In this document: piece by piece, positions 44,888 to 54,623 of the stretch
Numbering within the stretch: the first letter of the stretch is position 1
Layout: every line of letters begins with the position of its first letter
Source of the DNA: Sphingobacterium puteale
GTDB taxonomy: Bacteria; Bacteroidota; Bacteroidia; Sphingobacteriales; Sphingobacteriaceae
Direction of reading: 5' to 3'
NCBI RefSeq assembly: GCF_003627955.1
Contig: NZ_RBWS01000005.1
Span: 310,001-374,000, forward strand
DNA length: 64,000 nucleotides
Notes under the pieces: generated by a model
What the model saw: the letters and a program-made list of their open reading frames with translations, nothing else
What the model was told of the DNA's origin: nothing
The model's database searches: none
Translations under genes and position numbers: made by a program

Positions 44888-45944
44888 CTAGTTTTTGAAA
44901 ATTTCTACGCGAAGGGTCAATTCATAGCTCTGTTCATCCTGCATTTCCGACATGGTAAAATCTTCCGCAAACAGATACTCCATGCGCTTACGCACATTCC
45001 GCAGGCCCACACCATGGCTCGGCATAGTCTGCCGCCCCGGGCGCTTTCTATTTTTGACATGGATCATATAGCCGCGGTGTCCGACCACAATATCGATACT
45101 GGCCGGATGCTCCCTATCCCAGATATCGGCATGCTTAAACAGGTTGCCGGCGAGCGTCTGTAAGGTCGTGGGGGCAATTCCGAAGCGCAGCAGATTGCCT
45201 GAGCAGCGCAATATAAAAAGGATCCATTTCGACCTGCTCCTGGATGGACAGATACCGCTCCAGCGCCGCAATTTCATCAGACAATAAGATTTTGCTTGCT
45301 CCCGCCACATCCTGTGCTTCCATATAGAATAAGATCAGCTGATAGATTTCACCTATCTGACTCGCCAGCTCAGGATCGTTTGGAGTAATCTTTTTTTTCA
45401 AATGGTTAAAGATATTGGCCATCATATGCGGATGTACCTGAGCAGATAGAGTCGTATATTGCGAATCTTTCATATTGGATTCGGCCTCGAGCTGCTTTTC
45501 GACGGCTGCGAGTTTTTGATCAGCTTCCCGGAGCTTTTCCACATAGTAATAATAGCCTATGGCCATTATCGTATAATTGCTATTCATGACAATGAAAGTC
45601 TGAATAAAGCGCGTCCAACGAAAAGAACTGCTGCTCACCGTATAGGTATTGTTGATCATCTGTAGTCCCAGGCTGCCGTACAGTACATAATAAACCAGTA
45701 TACCTGAAAGAACATAGAAGCAAGACAATAAGACCACGACCACCAGTGTACGGCCCTTTCTAAAAAAATAGTGCAATATGAGGTACACGGCATAAAATAT
45801 CAGGGCACAATAGGATACCGTAATCGCGGCCACGCCCAAGGATAGTTTTCCGTTACCCAGCACATTAACCGCAAAAAAATAAAAGAGATAACATAACCAA
45901 AAACAGACATGCCGCTGCTCTTCGGAATTTAGTTTAAGATGCAT
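44888..45944 (-). pseudogene. LytS-type sensor histidine kinase, frameshifted
   Basis: Two overlapping frames together make one kinase of about 350 aa. The first (45944 down to about 45210) has six hydrophobic segments, a coiled linker and the H-box QVHPHMMANIFNHLKKK. It runs out of frame after VEMDPFYIAL. The second (ending 44888) continues from about RCSGNLLRFGIAP with TLQTLAGNLFKHAD (N-box) and GVGLRNVRKRMEYLF (ATP lid). The switch falls at a run of five A (45215-45219); removing one base restores the frame. This is either a real inactivating change or a sequencing error. Partner of the LytTR regulator. Confidence 0.82.
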
Positions 45945-46038
45945 AAAATTAAATTGATAATTACAACCGGCTACACTAAAATTAATTAATACTCAATGTT
46001 CAAACAAACACATCGCCCTATATATCAAAATTATTACA

Positions 46039-46947
46039 TTATAATACATAGCTCAGGTAGGTGTATTTGTCCAGCAATAACTGTTGTCCCTGATTTTTAA
46101 ATAGGACCATACGCTGCTCTGTGGTCCATCGGCTTTCGTGCGAACCGGGAGCCATGGTCTTGTGCAGGTAAAGCCAGGCTTCCCAACCCTCCGGGTGCTG
46201 CAGCAGCGCATCTTCAAAATCCTGATAGATGGACTTGATATAATAATTGACAAAAAACTTTCGGTCTCCGTACCACTTCGTATCGCAGTAGTCCAATGTA
46301 CAGATGGTCAATCCATTCTGCTCGTCAGGCATTTCGACAATCAGTGTATGGATGCCTTTTTGCAGCAGCCAGGCCATATCCACGATCCCCTGCCGTACCC
46401 GGATGCTTCCATTGAGAAAAGGAATTTCAGTTAGTTTGTTAGCATCGGCCGTTACTGAAGCCCCCGTACCCCCATCAAGATAGCAGAGCACGTGATAACC
46501 CTGGTCCATGTGCCGGCGCAGCTTAAAAAAAAGGTGTGGATCTTCGGCTTCCAAAAACAGTACCTGCTCCCTAAAGCTTGCGCCCAGGTGAGCCGAATAG
46601 TAGGCTTCCTGTTGCGCCCTGACATCTTTTGAAACCGGTATACAAAGCCGATATCCCCGACGGACAAGAAAAATTGGAACGGCACGATAATGGCCAAAAT
46701 GAAAAGTCAGTATAAAAGCAGGGCGATCAGGAGGAGCTAACCAAAAAGTCTTATCCCGAAAAAGAAACGTATCCATATCCGCCTGCGCCTGTAAGGCAGC
46801 AAAACTGCAAACATGATGATACAGCTTCTGTTGTGTCGCCAGTGCCCTGACATCCAGGAGATGCTGTACATTTGCCGAAAAGAACACGAAATTCCGCCAG
46901 GTCACTTCCGAATAAACCGGCAGATCAGTTGTCTGAGTAAATTGCAT
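46039..46947 (-). CDS. LpxL/HtrB-like acyltransferase family protein (catalytic Glu replaced)
   Basis: 302 aa. The centre resembles lipid A late acyltransferases: AFILTFHFGHYRAVPIFLVR aligns with the family HxxxxD/E motif, then GYRLCIPVSK, HVLCYLDGGTGA and FLNGSIRVRQGIVDMAWL. In the family motif the His is followed four residues later by Asp or Glu; here the position is Arg (HFGHYR, His83/Arg88), so activity may be lost or different. No N-terminal membrane anchor is present, unlike LpxL. A 41-codon open frame lies 79 bp upstream in the same direction. Family call moderately sure; substrate unknown. Confidence 0.6.
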   Translation of the reverse strand: MQFTQTTDLPVYSEVTWRNFVFFSANVQHLLDVRALATQQKLYHHVCSFAALQAQADMDTFLFRDKTFWLAPPDRPAFILTFHFGHYRAVPIFLVRRGYRLCIPVSKDVRAQQEAYYSAHLGASFREQVLFLEAEDPHLFFKLRRHMDQGYHVLCYLDGGTGASVTADANKLTEIPFLNGSIRVRQGIVDMAWLLQKGIHTLIVEMPDEQNGLTICTLDYCDTKWYGDRKFFVNYYIKSIYQDFEDALLQHPEGWEAWLYLHKTMAPGSHESRWTTEQRMVLFKNQGQQLLLDKYTYLSYVL

Positions 46948-47026
46948 ACATATATGTTAAGGTCAATATTGAGAACATACTGCGCCAAACCTTGTGGCGC
47001 AGCATGTTCATTATTAAAATCGGTTA

Positions 47027-47152
47027 TTAAGGGAAAACGATATTACATTTCCCGATATCCTCTTGCTCATCAACACCCAGCATAAGGTCTTTGATGGTAA
47101 GCGGCTTTGGATCATAAAGTCCAAACTGCGCTAATACTGTTGTAATTTTCAC
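47027..47152 (-). CDS. possible small peptide gene upstream of the acyltransferase-like gene
   Basis: 41 codons from a GTG at 47152: residues include TTVLAQFGLYDPKPLTIKDL, then MLGVDEQEDIGKCNIVFP. An amphipathic, acidic leader-like stretch ends in a short tail with one Cys, a layout seen in some ribosomal peptide precursors. The GTG overlaps the TGA of another open frame (GTGA), which suggests coupling. No maturation enzyme other than the acyltransferase-like protein is nearby. Evidence is coherent residue content only; it may be spurious. Confidence 0.4.
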   Translation of the reverse strand: MKITTVLAQFGLYDPKPLTIKDLMLGVDEQEDIGKCNIVFP

Positions 47153-47413
47153 GCTATTTCTCGTTCAAAAAATAAAACCATCGGCTGTTCTCGCAACAGC
47201 TTTACGGCTTCAGGCACTGAAGACTGCGGATCGATCGGCGGTAAAAATTCAACTATTATCTGATTTTAGAAAGGACAGCAGGGTCATCTGCGGTTTGCTG
47301 TCCACACTCTCCTTTTTGCCAAGCAAATCGGTGTCAAATCGAATTTGGAAGTAGGCAAAAGCCTTTATAGGGGTAGTTTCGTTATTGGATTTTAAAGATT
47401 GTAGATTTACCAC
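47149..47413 (-). other. coding-like stretch in two frames, possibly a frameshifted small gene
   Basis: From a GTG at 47413 one frame gives 54 residues (including KAFAYFQIRFDTDLLGKKES) and stops at 47249. An overlapping frame (open 47265-47149) continues with EFLPPIDPQSSVPEAVKLLR and ends at a TGA that overlaps the start of the 41-codon peptide. Together they would make a peptide of about 90 residues if joined by a frameshift. A stem-loop (GGACAGCA/TGCTGTCC, 47273-47303) lies inside. Only this and the peptide were found in the 515-bp gap 46948-47462. Confidence 0.25.
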
Positions 47414-47462
47414 AGACCATATCTTACTGACAATAAACCAGATAAACTAAAAACAACACATT

Positions 47463-48086
47463 ATGACGGATAAGCGCAGCCACAGAGCTGGACTAAAACT
47501 CTTGTTTGATTTTTGGGGAAAATATCATACAATAGAAAACTTTCATTATCAGTGGGTCAAGGACAACCTCAGCGTCAGGACTGTCAAACGTGGCGAACAG
47601 CTCAACGCAACTGACCATCGTTCGGAGATGACTTATTTTGTAGCTACCGGGCTCTTGGCCCGGATTGAGGAAAATCCCGATACAGGCAAACGCAAGATTA
47701 TGAGCCTCGCCATTCCCAACATGGCCCTGATGACGACCAATCACCTCTATACGCACAATTTGCATCCGGGCAATATAGTAGCACTCCGCTCGGGAATCAT
47801 TATTGCAATCCCGCACCTCATCCTCCGGCAGTTTCAGGAAAATGAGAAATCTATTGACACATTGATTGATGTATTGAGCAACAAAAAGAAAAGACAACTT
47901 GCACTATTGAGGCGTGCAACTTTAGGCCACTCCCCTTTTGAGCGCTACCTGCACTTTGCCAGGCTACTGCCCGAAATTAAGGCCGCCACCACCCAGATAG
48001 AGCAGGCCGATCTACTCGGTATTTCGCGGCATGCCGTACAGGCGTCGCAATATTTTCTTTTAACGGGGAAATTTCCCGAAAAATAG
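47463..48086 (+). CDS. Crp/Fnr-type transcriptional regulator
   Basis: 207 aa. The N-terminal cyclic-nucleotide-binding-like barrel is visible (VKRGEQLNATDHRSEMTYFV, TGLLARIEENPDTGKRKIMS). A long helix (IDTLIDVLSNKKKRQLALLR) leads to a small C-terminal helix-turn-helix (TTQIEQADLLGISRHAVQAS). The Cys residues of Fnr iron-sulfur binding are absent. It is divergent from the acyltransferase-like gene and upstream of a small secreted protein gene in its own direction. Targets unknown. Confidence 0.78.
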   Translation: MTDKRSHRAGLKLLFDFWGKYHTIENFHYQWVKDNLSVRTVKRGEQLNATDHRSEMTYFVATGLLARIEENPDTGKRKIMSLAIPNMALMTTNHLYTHNLHPGNIVALRSGIIIAIPHLILRQFQENEKSIDTLIDVLSNKKKRQLALLRRATLGHSPFERYLHFARLLPEIKAATTQIEQADLLGISRHAVQASQYFLLTGKFPEK

Positions 48087-48194
48087 CACCCATGGGACAG
48101 GCAAAAAACGGACTAAGTTTATATTCAACTTTGTATTAGCGCCAGCGAAGAGTGCTAGCATTGATAAACATTTTATAAACTAAATTTTAAGCTT

Positions 48195-48575
48195 ATGCTT
48201 ACAAAAACAAACAGCTGGCTACGTGCCGGCGCATTAACAGTATTAGGATTGGGACTCGCTTATGGAGCCCAAAGTTTCACGGAAAAGGAAGAGGTAAAAC
48301 CTACTTCAACAACCAAAGTGACCACAACAGTTTGGCGCTTTATAGGTACGAATTCCAGTGAGATACTCCAAGCGAGCAAATGGGAACAAGGGCCTTCTGG
48401 AGACCCAAGCTGCCAGAACGATCCATTGCAGCCATTACCTTGCCAGTACACGGTGACTGACCAGACTATTGCAGATTCGGATGAACTGATGGAGTATTTT
48501 GAAGCGACTTACCCATCAAACACCGCTGATGAAGTCCGTGACCATGCGGATTCACAAAAACCTGAGACGCTGTAG
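48195..48575 (+). CDS. small exported protein (DUF6520-like)
   Basis: 126 aa. N-terminal signal (LRAGALTVLGLGLAYGAQSF). The mature part is acidic and polar with two Cys in DPSCQNDPLQPLPCQYT, the paired-Cys end pattern seen in small DUF6520-like secreted proteins of Bacteroidota; the family is not certain. Function unknown. It follows the Crp-like regulator gene by about 110 bp and ends before a strong terminator. Confidence 0.6.
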   Translation: MLTKTNSWLRAGALTVLGLGLAYGAQSFTEKEEVKPTSTTKVTTTVWRFIGTNSSEILQASKWEQGPSGDPSCQNDPLQPLPCQYTVTDQTIADSDELMEYFEATYPSNTADEVRDHADSQKPETL

Positions 48576-48602
48576 TACGAAATCTGGATTTCAAGCACAA
48601 AG

Positions 48603-48635
48603 AATAGGCCCTTTATCCCAAGGGCCTATTTTTCT
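48603..48635 (+). terminator. intrinsic terminator
   Basis: AATAGGCCCTT (48603-48613) and AAGGGCCTATT (48620-48630) form a perfect 11-bp stem followed by TTTTCT. It ends the small exported protein gene and lies at the end of the convergent SusD gene. Confidence 0.88.
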
Positions 48636-50022
48636 ATCTGGGATTTTGAACAATATCAGACAATTCTATGATATCGTTAGGTATTGGCAGCGCATAACGA
48701 AGATCGTTTGGTTGTAAAATAAACTCCTTTCCCTCAACTTTTCTTTTCAATACAATATTTGCTCCGTCCCGATTTAACCGTTTTAGATCGTACCAGCGAA
48801 TCCCCCTAAAAATCAAACTCTTTCGTCTTTCCAACAAGATACGTGTAAGTAATTCGTCACTGTTCATATCATGGATTTCTCGATATGTTGTTTTACCATT
48901 TTCTTTTTTAAAACGCGTTACCAAAAGCGCGTTTAAATCTTTCATTGCAATATCAGTTTTCTGTAACCGAACGGCTGCTTCCGCTCGGATCAGGTAAAGT
49001 TCATCAGCAGCAATTCCCATGAATAATGATGTAGTCCCAGTATATAGGCCCCTGAAACCATAGGTTCCATCTGCATTTTTTATAAAAAAAAGATCAAGCC
49101 GAAGATCATTCGGTTCATAACTTGCAATTAGATCATCAACAATCTGAGCTCTAACAGTATTTAAGATTTGAGGATAGCCCGCCAAGCAGTGATAAATAAC
49201 CTCTTTATTAAATTGCGGGATGGGATAGGGTTTTGTTGCATCCAATGTGGAGTAATCCAACAATTGATTATTTAAGACCAGTGCGGCATCAGCATATTTA
49301 AAAGCATTTTCATAATCTGCCATATACAAATACACTTTGGCTAATAGCGCATCTGCTATGCATCGATTAGGTTCTACAGGACTGCTTGTTTGCTCGACCA
49401 AAAGCTGTGCCGCCAATGTAGCATCCGCAATAATCTGTTTGTAGGTATCTTCCAACGATGCTCTAGAGGACCGTTTATTGAAATCAGTATCCAGACGGAT
49501 TGGCATTCCAAGTGTATTGGAGGCATTCTTTGGGTCATAGACCATACACCATACCAAACTCGCGTGGAATAGTTTTTCCGCGCGAACAAATAGCGCTCTG
49601 CCTTTGATCTGATCATATTGCGCAGCGTTCAGGTTGTTGCGTTCAATTTTTGCTAATCCCTCCAAAGCCGTGTTACAATTGTAAATCGTAGTATAGTAGC
49701 GTGCCCAGTCGGAAGCTATCGTTCCTTCCTGAAACAAATTGTACGGATCCCATTGATACATCCTGCGGTGAAAATCAGACGAGAGCGAAGCAAGGTTGGC
49801 GTCAGTGACAACAAATTCTCCCGCCCCCACTTCCAGTGCGTCACTTTGTGTAATCTGAAAAGGATAATTGTCAATTATTGCCTGAAGATCATCCAAGCTT
49901 TCAGGAACAGCAAGCATTTGATCCGGTTTGACATCAAGGTACTTTTCACAAGAAAGCAACAGAAAACAGGCTGTAAAAAGTAGCGATAACTTACTCAACG
50001 CTTTGATGATATATCTTTTCAT
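48634..50022 (-). CDS. RagB/SusD-family lipoprotein
   Basis: 462 aa from the ATG at 50022, which overlaps the SusC stop by 4 bp (ATGA). Lipobox LLLSC (Cys25), then EKYLDVKPDQMLAVPESLDD, the usual SusD start. TPR-like helices follow (KGRALFVRAEKLFHASLVWC, IADALLAKVYLYMADYENAF) and the C-terminal LTRILLERRKSLIFRGIRWY, DLKRLNR motif. It forms the lid of the outer-membrane importer encoded upstream. The ligand is more likely a peptide or similar than a glycan, since no CAZyme lies in the operon; this is inference. Confidence 0.93.
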   Translation of the reverse strand: MKRYIIKALSKLSLLFTACFLLLSCEKYLDVKPDQMLAVPESLDDLQAIIDNYPFQITQSDALEVGAGEFVVTDANLASLSSDFHRRMYQWDPYNLFQEGTIASDWARYYTTIYNCNTALEGLAKIERNNLNAAQYDQIKGRALFVRAEKLFHASLVWCMVYDPKNASNTLGMPIRLDTDFNKRSSRASLEDTYKQIIADATLAAQLLVEQTSSPVEPNRCIADALLAKVYLYMADYENAFKYADAALVLNNQLLDYSTLDATKPYPIPQFNKEVIYHCLAGYPQILNTVRAQIVDDLIASYEPNDLRLDLFFIKNADGTYGFRGLYTGTTSLFMGIAADELYLIRAEAAVRLQKTDIAMKDLNALLVTRFKKENGKTTYREIHDMNSDELLTRILLERRKSLIFRGIRWYDLKRLNRDGANIVLKRKVEGKEFILQPNDLRYALPIPNDIIELSDIVQNPR

Positions 50023-53000
50023 AACGAACATTTGATATTAAATGAATAAATTTTTGAGGGTGAAAAACCCGTGCTCGAAGATTTACTGAAATCAGGATCG
50101 ATACCCGCTTTGTTTTTCCGATAGATCAATCCCAAATTATTGACATTGAGCGAAAGCAGCACATCCTTGAATAAGCTCTTAGGAGCACCCTTAATCCGGT
50201 AAGCAAGGTTCAAATACTCAAACCGCACCTGATCCCCCCTTTCAACAAACGGCTCCGCATAAGGGTAGAAATTTTCAGCACCAGACAATACCGGATAAAA
50301 CATCGCAGGGATATCTGTTTTCTGCTCATCACCGGGTTGCTGCCAGCGCTTATTAAAATCACCGTGGCCATTCCAAGTTGAAAACAGCGAACTATAACGT
50401 ATGGTCTCCCTGCGGAAATAATAGTCAAACTTAAACGTCCAGCGCATGGTGAGCGCCCAGTCCCGCCACGCTATGGTATTGCCTAAAGATCCAAAGATTT
50501 TGGGTAATATGCTCCCATGAAATACCAGGTCATCCACTGTAGCATTGGTCCCTGTAAATTTGCGGTATTCCCGAGAAGGCTGACCATCCAAAAGCCCTAG
50601 CGCAGCACCATCTTTTGGATCAAGTCCCATCCATTTGTACGAATACATGGAATAGACCGGAGCCCCCTCTTTGCCGGAAATCAGATTAATACCGCTGATG
50701 AATAGGGTTGCGGCTCTAGTCTCCATATGGTACTTAGTTACCTTATCACTATTGAAACTCAGGTTAACATCCGAAGTCCAACGCAACTGCCCTGTGGTAT
50801 TCACCGAATTCATATTTAAATCCAAGCCCTTGCTCTCCATCGCAGCTACATTTTTCATCACAAAGGGTCCAATACCGCTGGTATAATCCACAGGTGCTAT
50901 TCCATAGAGATTGCTTCCTTTTTTTAAGTAGCCCTCCAGTGAACCGGATATCCGTTTGTTTTTCAAAGCGAAATCAAGTCCGATATTGACAGTCGACACG
51001 CTCTCCCATTTCAGCTCGGGGTTGACGTAATTGTCAAACCTCGCATATGGAGTCTGCGTGTAAGGATTCGGCCCTGCATACTTAATGGTGGTAAGCGCAA
51101 CCATGGCTGGATTGAGATTTCCTGTCTTCCCATAAGTTGACCGCAATTTCAGATAGGAAATCAGATCTTTATTCCAGAACTTCTCGTTTGACACCGTCCA
51201 GCCCAGACCTGCCGACCAAAATGGATTCCACTTGTCTTTGACGTTGAGTCCAAACAAGTTGGATGCATCACGACGCGCACTGAAAGTGGCGGTATATTTT
51301 TCGTCAAACAAATAAGAAGCATTTAAGTATGTCGAAATAAACCGATTCTCTTTCTGGCTGATCGAGAGACCATCCATTACGTAGTTTTTAGCTCCAGTAA
51401 CATAGTGGACATAAGGAACCGTGAGGTCAAACAGCGCATACGATAAATTGTCTTCGTTATAACCGTACAACCTATTGCCACTGCCTTTGGAACTAACATT
51501 TCTCAACTCCGATCCCAAGAGCGCGTATACTTTATGCTGCCCTGTTGCCCAATTAAAATCCAACTGTCCACGTACATTGTGGCTTCGGAGCATACTGTTT
51601 GACTGATCAAACAGTCCCCCCTTAGGGATTTTAAAATCGGCTCTTCCTGTAGCTGTATTCAGCGCAGCATAAGAATTAACCATATTCCGCGCCTCATAAC
51701 TTTCGATATCACTGAGCTTTTCCGTCCTGCCCGATTCCGCCTGATATTGGTATCTCAGCGAGAGTCCAAACCATTTTGGCAATTTATAAGTCAAGGCGGT
51801 AGACAAGATCGTATTTTGCATCTGTTGCTTTTGCACACTGTGCTTATAGTCTTCCAGCGGGTAATAACGCCAGTCCAATAATCCTTTATCTGCTTGCTGC
51901 TGTAGATACGTCCCGCGCCAATCTTTGACCAGCGGTAAGGCATTACCGTTGGCATCAGCGAGTTCAGCATAAGGAAACAGTCCGCCATTGTATGCTGTCA
52001 CACTGCCAAAGCCCGGTCTACCAGACCGCATGTTCTGAAAAGAAATATTCATCCCACCTTCGAGTGTGAGCGCTTTCGAAAGCAGCAGCTTGGCATTCAT
52101 CAGCACATTGTTCCGTCTGACCCGATTATCCAGATTATCGATCTGCAAACCATTTCCTACAGAGGCATTCCATATCAGCTTATCTGTACCTTGCGATAGT
52201 CCCACTGTTGTCTGCTGCTGGAGCCCTACACGATAGAGGTATTTTTCGAAGTCATTTCTTACATCGACATTTCTAAGACGGTTGATTTCCTGTTCGATGC
52301 CTGCGATTTCATTTTGATCCTGACTTGCTTTTTTACGGATCAGCAACTCGACAATCGGCGAAAGCACCGGATGTTGCGCCGAATTGATGGAAGCATCAAA
52401 ATACCCTTTATCAAAAAGCATGGTTTCCACATCAATCATATCCGACGAAGAAATACGATCCAGCGAAAAGAGATCCGGTTTTTGCTGCACGGTTGTCAAC
52501 AGGTTGAGATCTATTTTCAGCTTTTGATCGGTCGTCCCCTTTTTGGTCGTGATGACAATAACCCCATTTCCTGCCCTAGCGCCCCAGATTGAAGCAGCAG
52601 CGGCATCCCGTAGTATGGTTATATTTTGAATATCGTCCGGATTGATACTATTCAAGTCACCTTCAAAAGGAAAATTATCCAACACAATCAAGGGTTGGGT
52701 TTCCCCTTTGATGGTACTCATGCCCCGCACGAGGAACTGTTCCTTTCCGCTCTTTGCATTACGATCCACCACCAGCCCAGATGCCACCGCTGGCAGGCGA
52801 TCCATAATATTAAAATTGATCTGTTCATTGATCCGATCTTTTCCGACAAAAGAAAAGGAACCCGTGGCCCTTTCCTTAGGAATCGCACTATAACCCGTTG
52901 ATACCACCACTTCATCAATACCGATTGCCGCCGAAACCATTTCTACCCGATGTCCTGCACCAAGCGTCAGCACCGTATCAATCGCCCGAAATCCGATTGA

Positions 53001-53237
53001 AGATATCTGTAATGAAACGCTATTAGCGCGATTGTTTACATTGATCTCAAACTTTCCCTTGGTATCCGTCGTCGTCCCACCTTTTCCGTTTCGCAACTTA
53101 AGCGCAGCACCAGCAATTGCCTTACCAGAGCCACGTTCAATGATGATTCCACTCACCTTCTTCTCTTGGGCTTGTATAAACAAGGGGAATATAACTATTG
53201 CCAACAGCAATAGTCCATAAATTTTTATAGATCTCAT
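50019..53237 (-). CDS. SusC/RagA-family TonB-linked outer-membrane transporter
   Basis: 1072 aa. Signal peptide (LLLLAIVIFPLFIQAQ pattern), then a carboxypeptidase-regulatory-like domain (VSGIIIERGSGKAIAGAALK, about 28-110), TonB-box and plug (DEVVVSTGYSAIPKERATGS, ITILRDAAAASIWGARAGNG), and the barrel. It takes up the ligand bound by the SusD partner. The gene starts 2 bp after the thioredoxin-like gene and overlaps the SusD gene, so the four genes from 55007 to 48634 form one operon. Confidence 0.94.
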   Translation of the reverse strand: MRSIKIYGLLLLAIVIFPLFIQAQEKKVSGIIIERGSGKAIAGAALKLRNGKGGTTTDTKGKFEINVNNRANSVSLQISSIGFRAIDTVLTLGAGHRVEMVSAAIGIDEVVVSTGYSAIPKERATGSFSFVGKDRINEQINFNIMDRLPAVASGLVVDRNAKSGKEQFLVRGMSTIKGETQPLIVLDNFPFEGDLNSINPDDIQNITILRDAAAASIWGARAGNGVIVITTKKGTTDQKLKIDLNLLTTVQQKPDLFSLDRISSSDMIDVETMLFDKGYFDASINSAQHPVLSPIVELLIRKKASQDQNEIAGIEQEINRLRNVDVRNDFEKYLYRVGLQQQTTVGLSQGTDKLIWNASVGNGLQIDNLDNRVRRNNVLMNAKLLLSKALTLEGGMNISFQNMRSGRPGFGSVTAYNGGLFPYAELADANGNALPLVKDWRGTYLQQQADKGLLDWRYYPLEDYKHSVQKQQMQNTILSTALTYKLPKWFGLSLRYQYQAESGRTEKLSDIESYEARNMVNSYAALNTATGRADFKIPKGGLFDQSNSMLRSHNVRGQLDFNWATGQHKVYALLGSELRNVSSKGSGNRLYGYNEDNLSYALFDLTVPYVHYVTGAKNYVMDGLSISQKENRFISTYLNASYLFDEKYTATFSARRDASNLFGLNVKDKWNPFWSAGLGWTVSNEKFWNKDLISYLKLRSTYGKTGNLNPAMVALTTIKYAGPNPYTQTPYARFDNYVNPELKWESVSTVNIGLDFALKNKRISGSLEGYLKKGSNLYGIAPVDYTSGIGPFVMKNVAAMESKGLDLNMNSVNTTGQLRWTSDVNLSFNSDKVTKYHMETRAATLFISGINLISGKEGAPVYSMYSYKWMGLDPKDGAALGLLDGQPSREYRKFTGTNATVDDLVFHGSILPKIFGSLGNTIAWRDWALTMRWTFKFDYYFRRETIRYSSLFSTWNGHGDFNKRWQQPGDEQKTDIPAMFYPVLSGAENFYPYAEPFVERGDQVRFEYLNLAYRIKGAPKSLFKDVLLSLNVNNLGLIYRKNKAGIDPDFSKSSSTGFSPSKIYSFNIKCSL

Positions 53238-53239
53238 GA

Positions 53240-54613
53240 TTATTCCCCTTTCGCTTTTTGAACAACAAATACATTTACGTCGCGGACTGCATTTTCAAGC
53301 TTCATACCCGATTTAGCCAATTGCGCATTGAGCTTGTCAAGATCATTGGTCACCCTGATATTGAGGTCGATCTTTCCTTTATATCCAGTTTCGTTTACAA
53401 TGTATTTTCCAGCTAGTCGCTGGTCGCTGAGGATTCCCAGTGCATAGGCTATTGGCGCATTATTGAGTTGGATTTTTTTCTCCCAGTCAATCGAACGATT
53501 CAGTTTTCCATTAGCGGCAATTGACTGAGGAATTTGACCGATGCGTTTCATCACAAGACATCGCCGTGTTTCTTTCTGCATGCCAGCATTGTAACCCGAA
53601 GCCGCATTCAGTAATTCTACCATACCTTTATTCATGCTGAGCGGGTCTCTTGTAGGGACGATCAGATCTAAGGTATAAGGCCTATTCAGCTCAATTGAAT
53701 CATCCGTTTTGATTTGAAAATTCTCCCTAAAGAACGGTTCGCCAATGGCCGAAAATAACTTAGGTGCGAGATCTCTATAAATGGTTATCAGCGGCAAATT
53801 GACAAAACTAGTACTGAAATACCCTTCCTGCAAATTTCTCGAGAATTTAGCCACTGGAAGATAATCCTGATAACCTTTCAATACCAATTGATAGCACTGT
53901 AATACATTTTTGTCAGCTTGAATACCTGGTAGAACAGGAAGGTTTTTATCGAAAACTGGCTTAGCTTTGAGGTCCAATGATTGCCCCGCAAAAAAGCTAT
54001 TCAGATTGGTTTGACTAAGCGGCTCTTGTGAAGTTTGGTGTCTGACGATTCCCTCCGCATCTATCCATATTATCTGCGGCACAGAAGCATGCGGAAAAAA
54101 CTTCTTCAATATCTTGTCCTCGATGATAGTTGGTAAATGTAGGCCTTGCTTTATCCAAGTATTAAGAGCGGTTGCTTTCCTGTCTGAAGTGACTGCAATA
54201 AAATTGCCTTTTTCCGTCAACTTGTCAATAAAGGCGTTAGTTTCCTTTAGTGAGCTAATACATGGCGAACACCAACTCGCCCAAAAATCGAATATGATAG
54301 GGCTACCTTTTAGATGTTCCAGTGTTTTGATTAGTGTATCACCATTGCTATAAAACTTATATTTATAGGTCCAAAACGATTCTGGCACCTTCTGACCAAT
54401 AGTCAGCATTTCGATTTCTTTTAGCCCATCTGCCCCGCTATCCCTGCGGGGCGTCTGAGCCGATAAACTAAACATAGAAACTAAATACAAAAGGGTAAGC
54501 AGCACCCGACCAGTACTCTTACAGTATGATCTGTCAGAGTATCTGGCAAGTGCTTGGCAGATGTAGGTATTTTTATATATCTTGACTGGTGTCAATAATT
54601 TTAACGTATTCAT
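53240..54613 (-). CDS. TlpA-type thioredoxin-like exported protein
   Basis: 457 aa. A hydrophobic segment (VLLTLLYLVSMFSLSAQ, about 37-53) acts as signal or anchor after an unusually long N-terminus. The thioredoxin domain has FDFWASWCSPCISSLKET (redox Cys115-Cys118) and the cis-Pro region HASVPQIIWIDAEG. A C-terminal about 250-residue extension has no known domain. TlpA-like proteins of Bacteroidota Sus operons reduce or isomerise disulfides in the periplasm. It precedes SusC by 2 bp. Start could lie further in. Confidence 0.85.
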   Translation of the reverse strand: MNTLKLLTPVKIYKNTYICQALARYSDRSYCKSTGRVLLTLLYLVSMFSLSAQTPRRDSGADGLKEIEMLTIGQKVPESFWTYKYKFYSNGDTLIKTLEHLKGSPIIFDFWASWCSPCISSLKETNAFIDKLTEKGNFIAVTSDRKATALNTWIKQGLHLPTIIEDKILKKFFPHASVPQIIWIDAEGIVRHQTSQEPLSQTNLNSFFAGQSLDLKAKPVFDKNLPVLPGIQADKNVLQCYQLVLKGYQDYLPVAKFSRNLQEGYFSTSFVNLPLITIYRDLAPKLFSAIGEPFFRENFQIKTDDSIELNRPYTLDLIVPTRDPLSMNKGMVELLNAASGYNAGMQKETRRCLVMKRIGQIPQSIAANGKLNRSIDWEKKIQLNNAPIAYALGILSDQRLAGKYIVNETGYKGKIDLNIRVTNDLDKLNAQLAKSGMKLENAVRDVNVFVVQKAKGE

Positions 54614-54623
54614 AATTTAATGG

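Noticed and set aside
45215..45219. Programmed frameshift as an explanation for the split kinase
   Set aside because: The shift needed is +1 and no known +1 site or stimulator is visible; simple mutation or read error is more likely.
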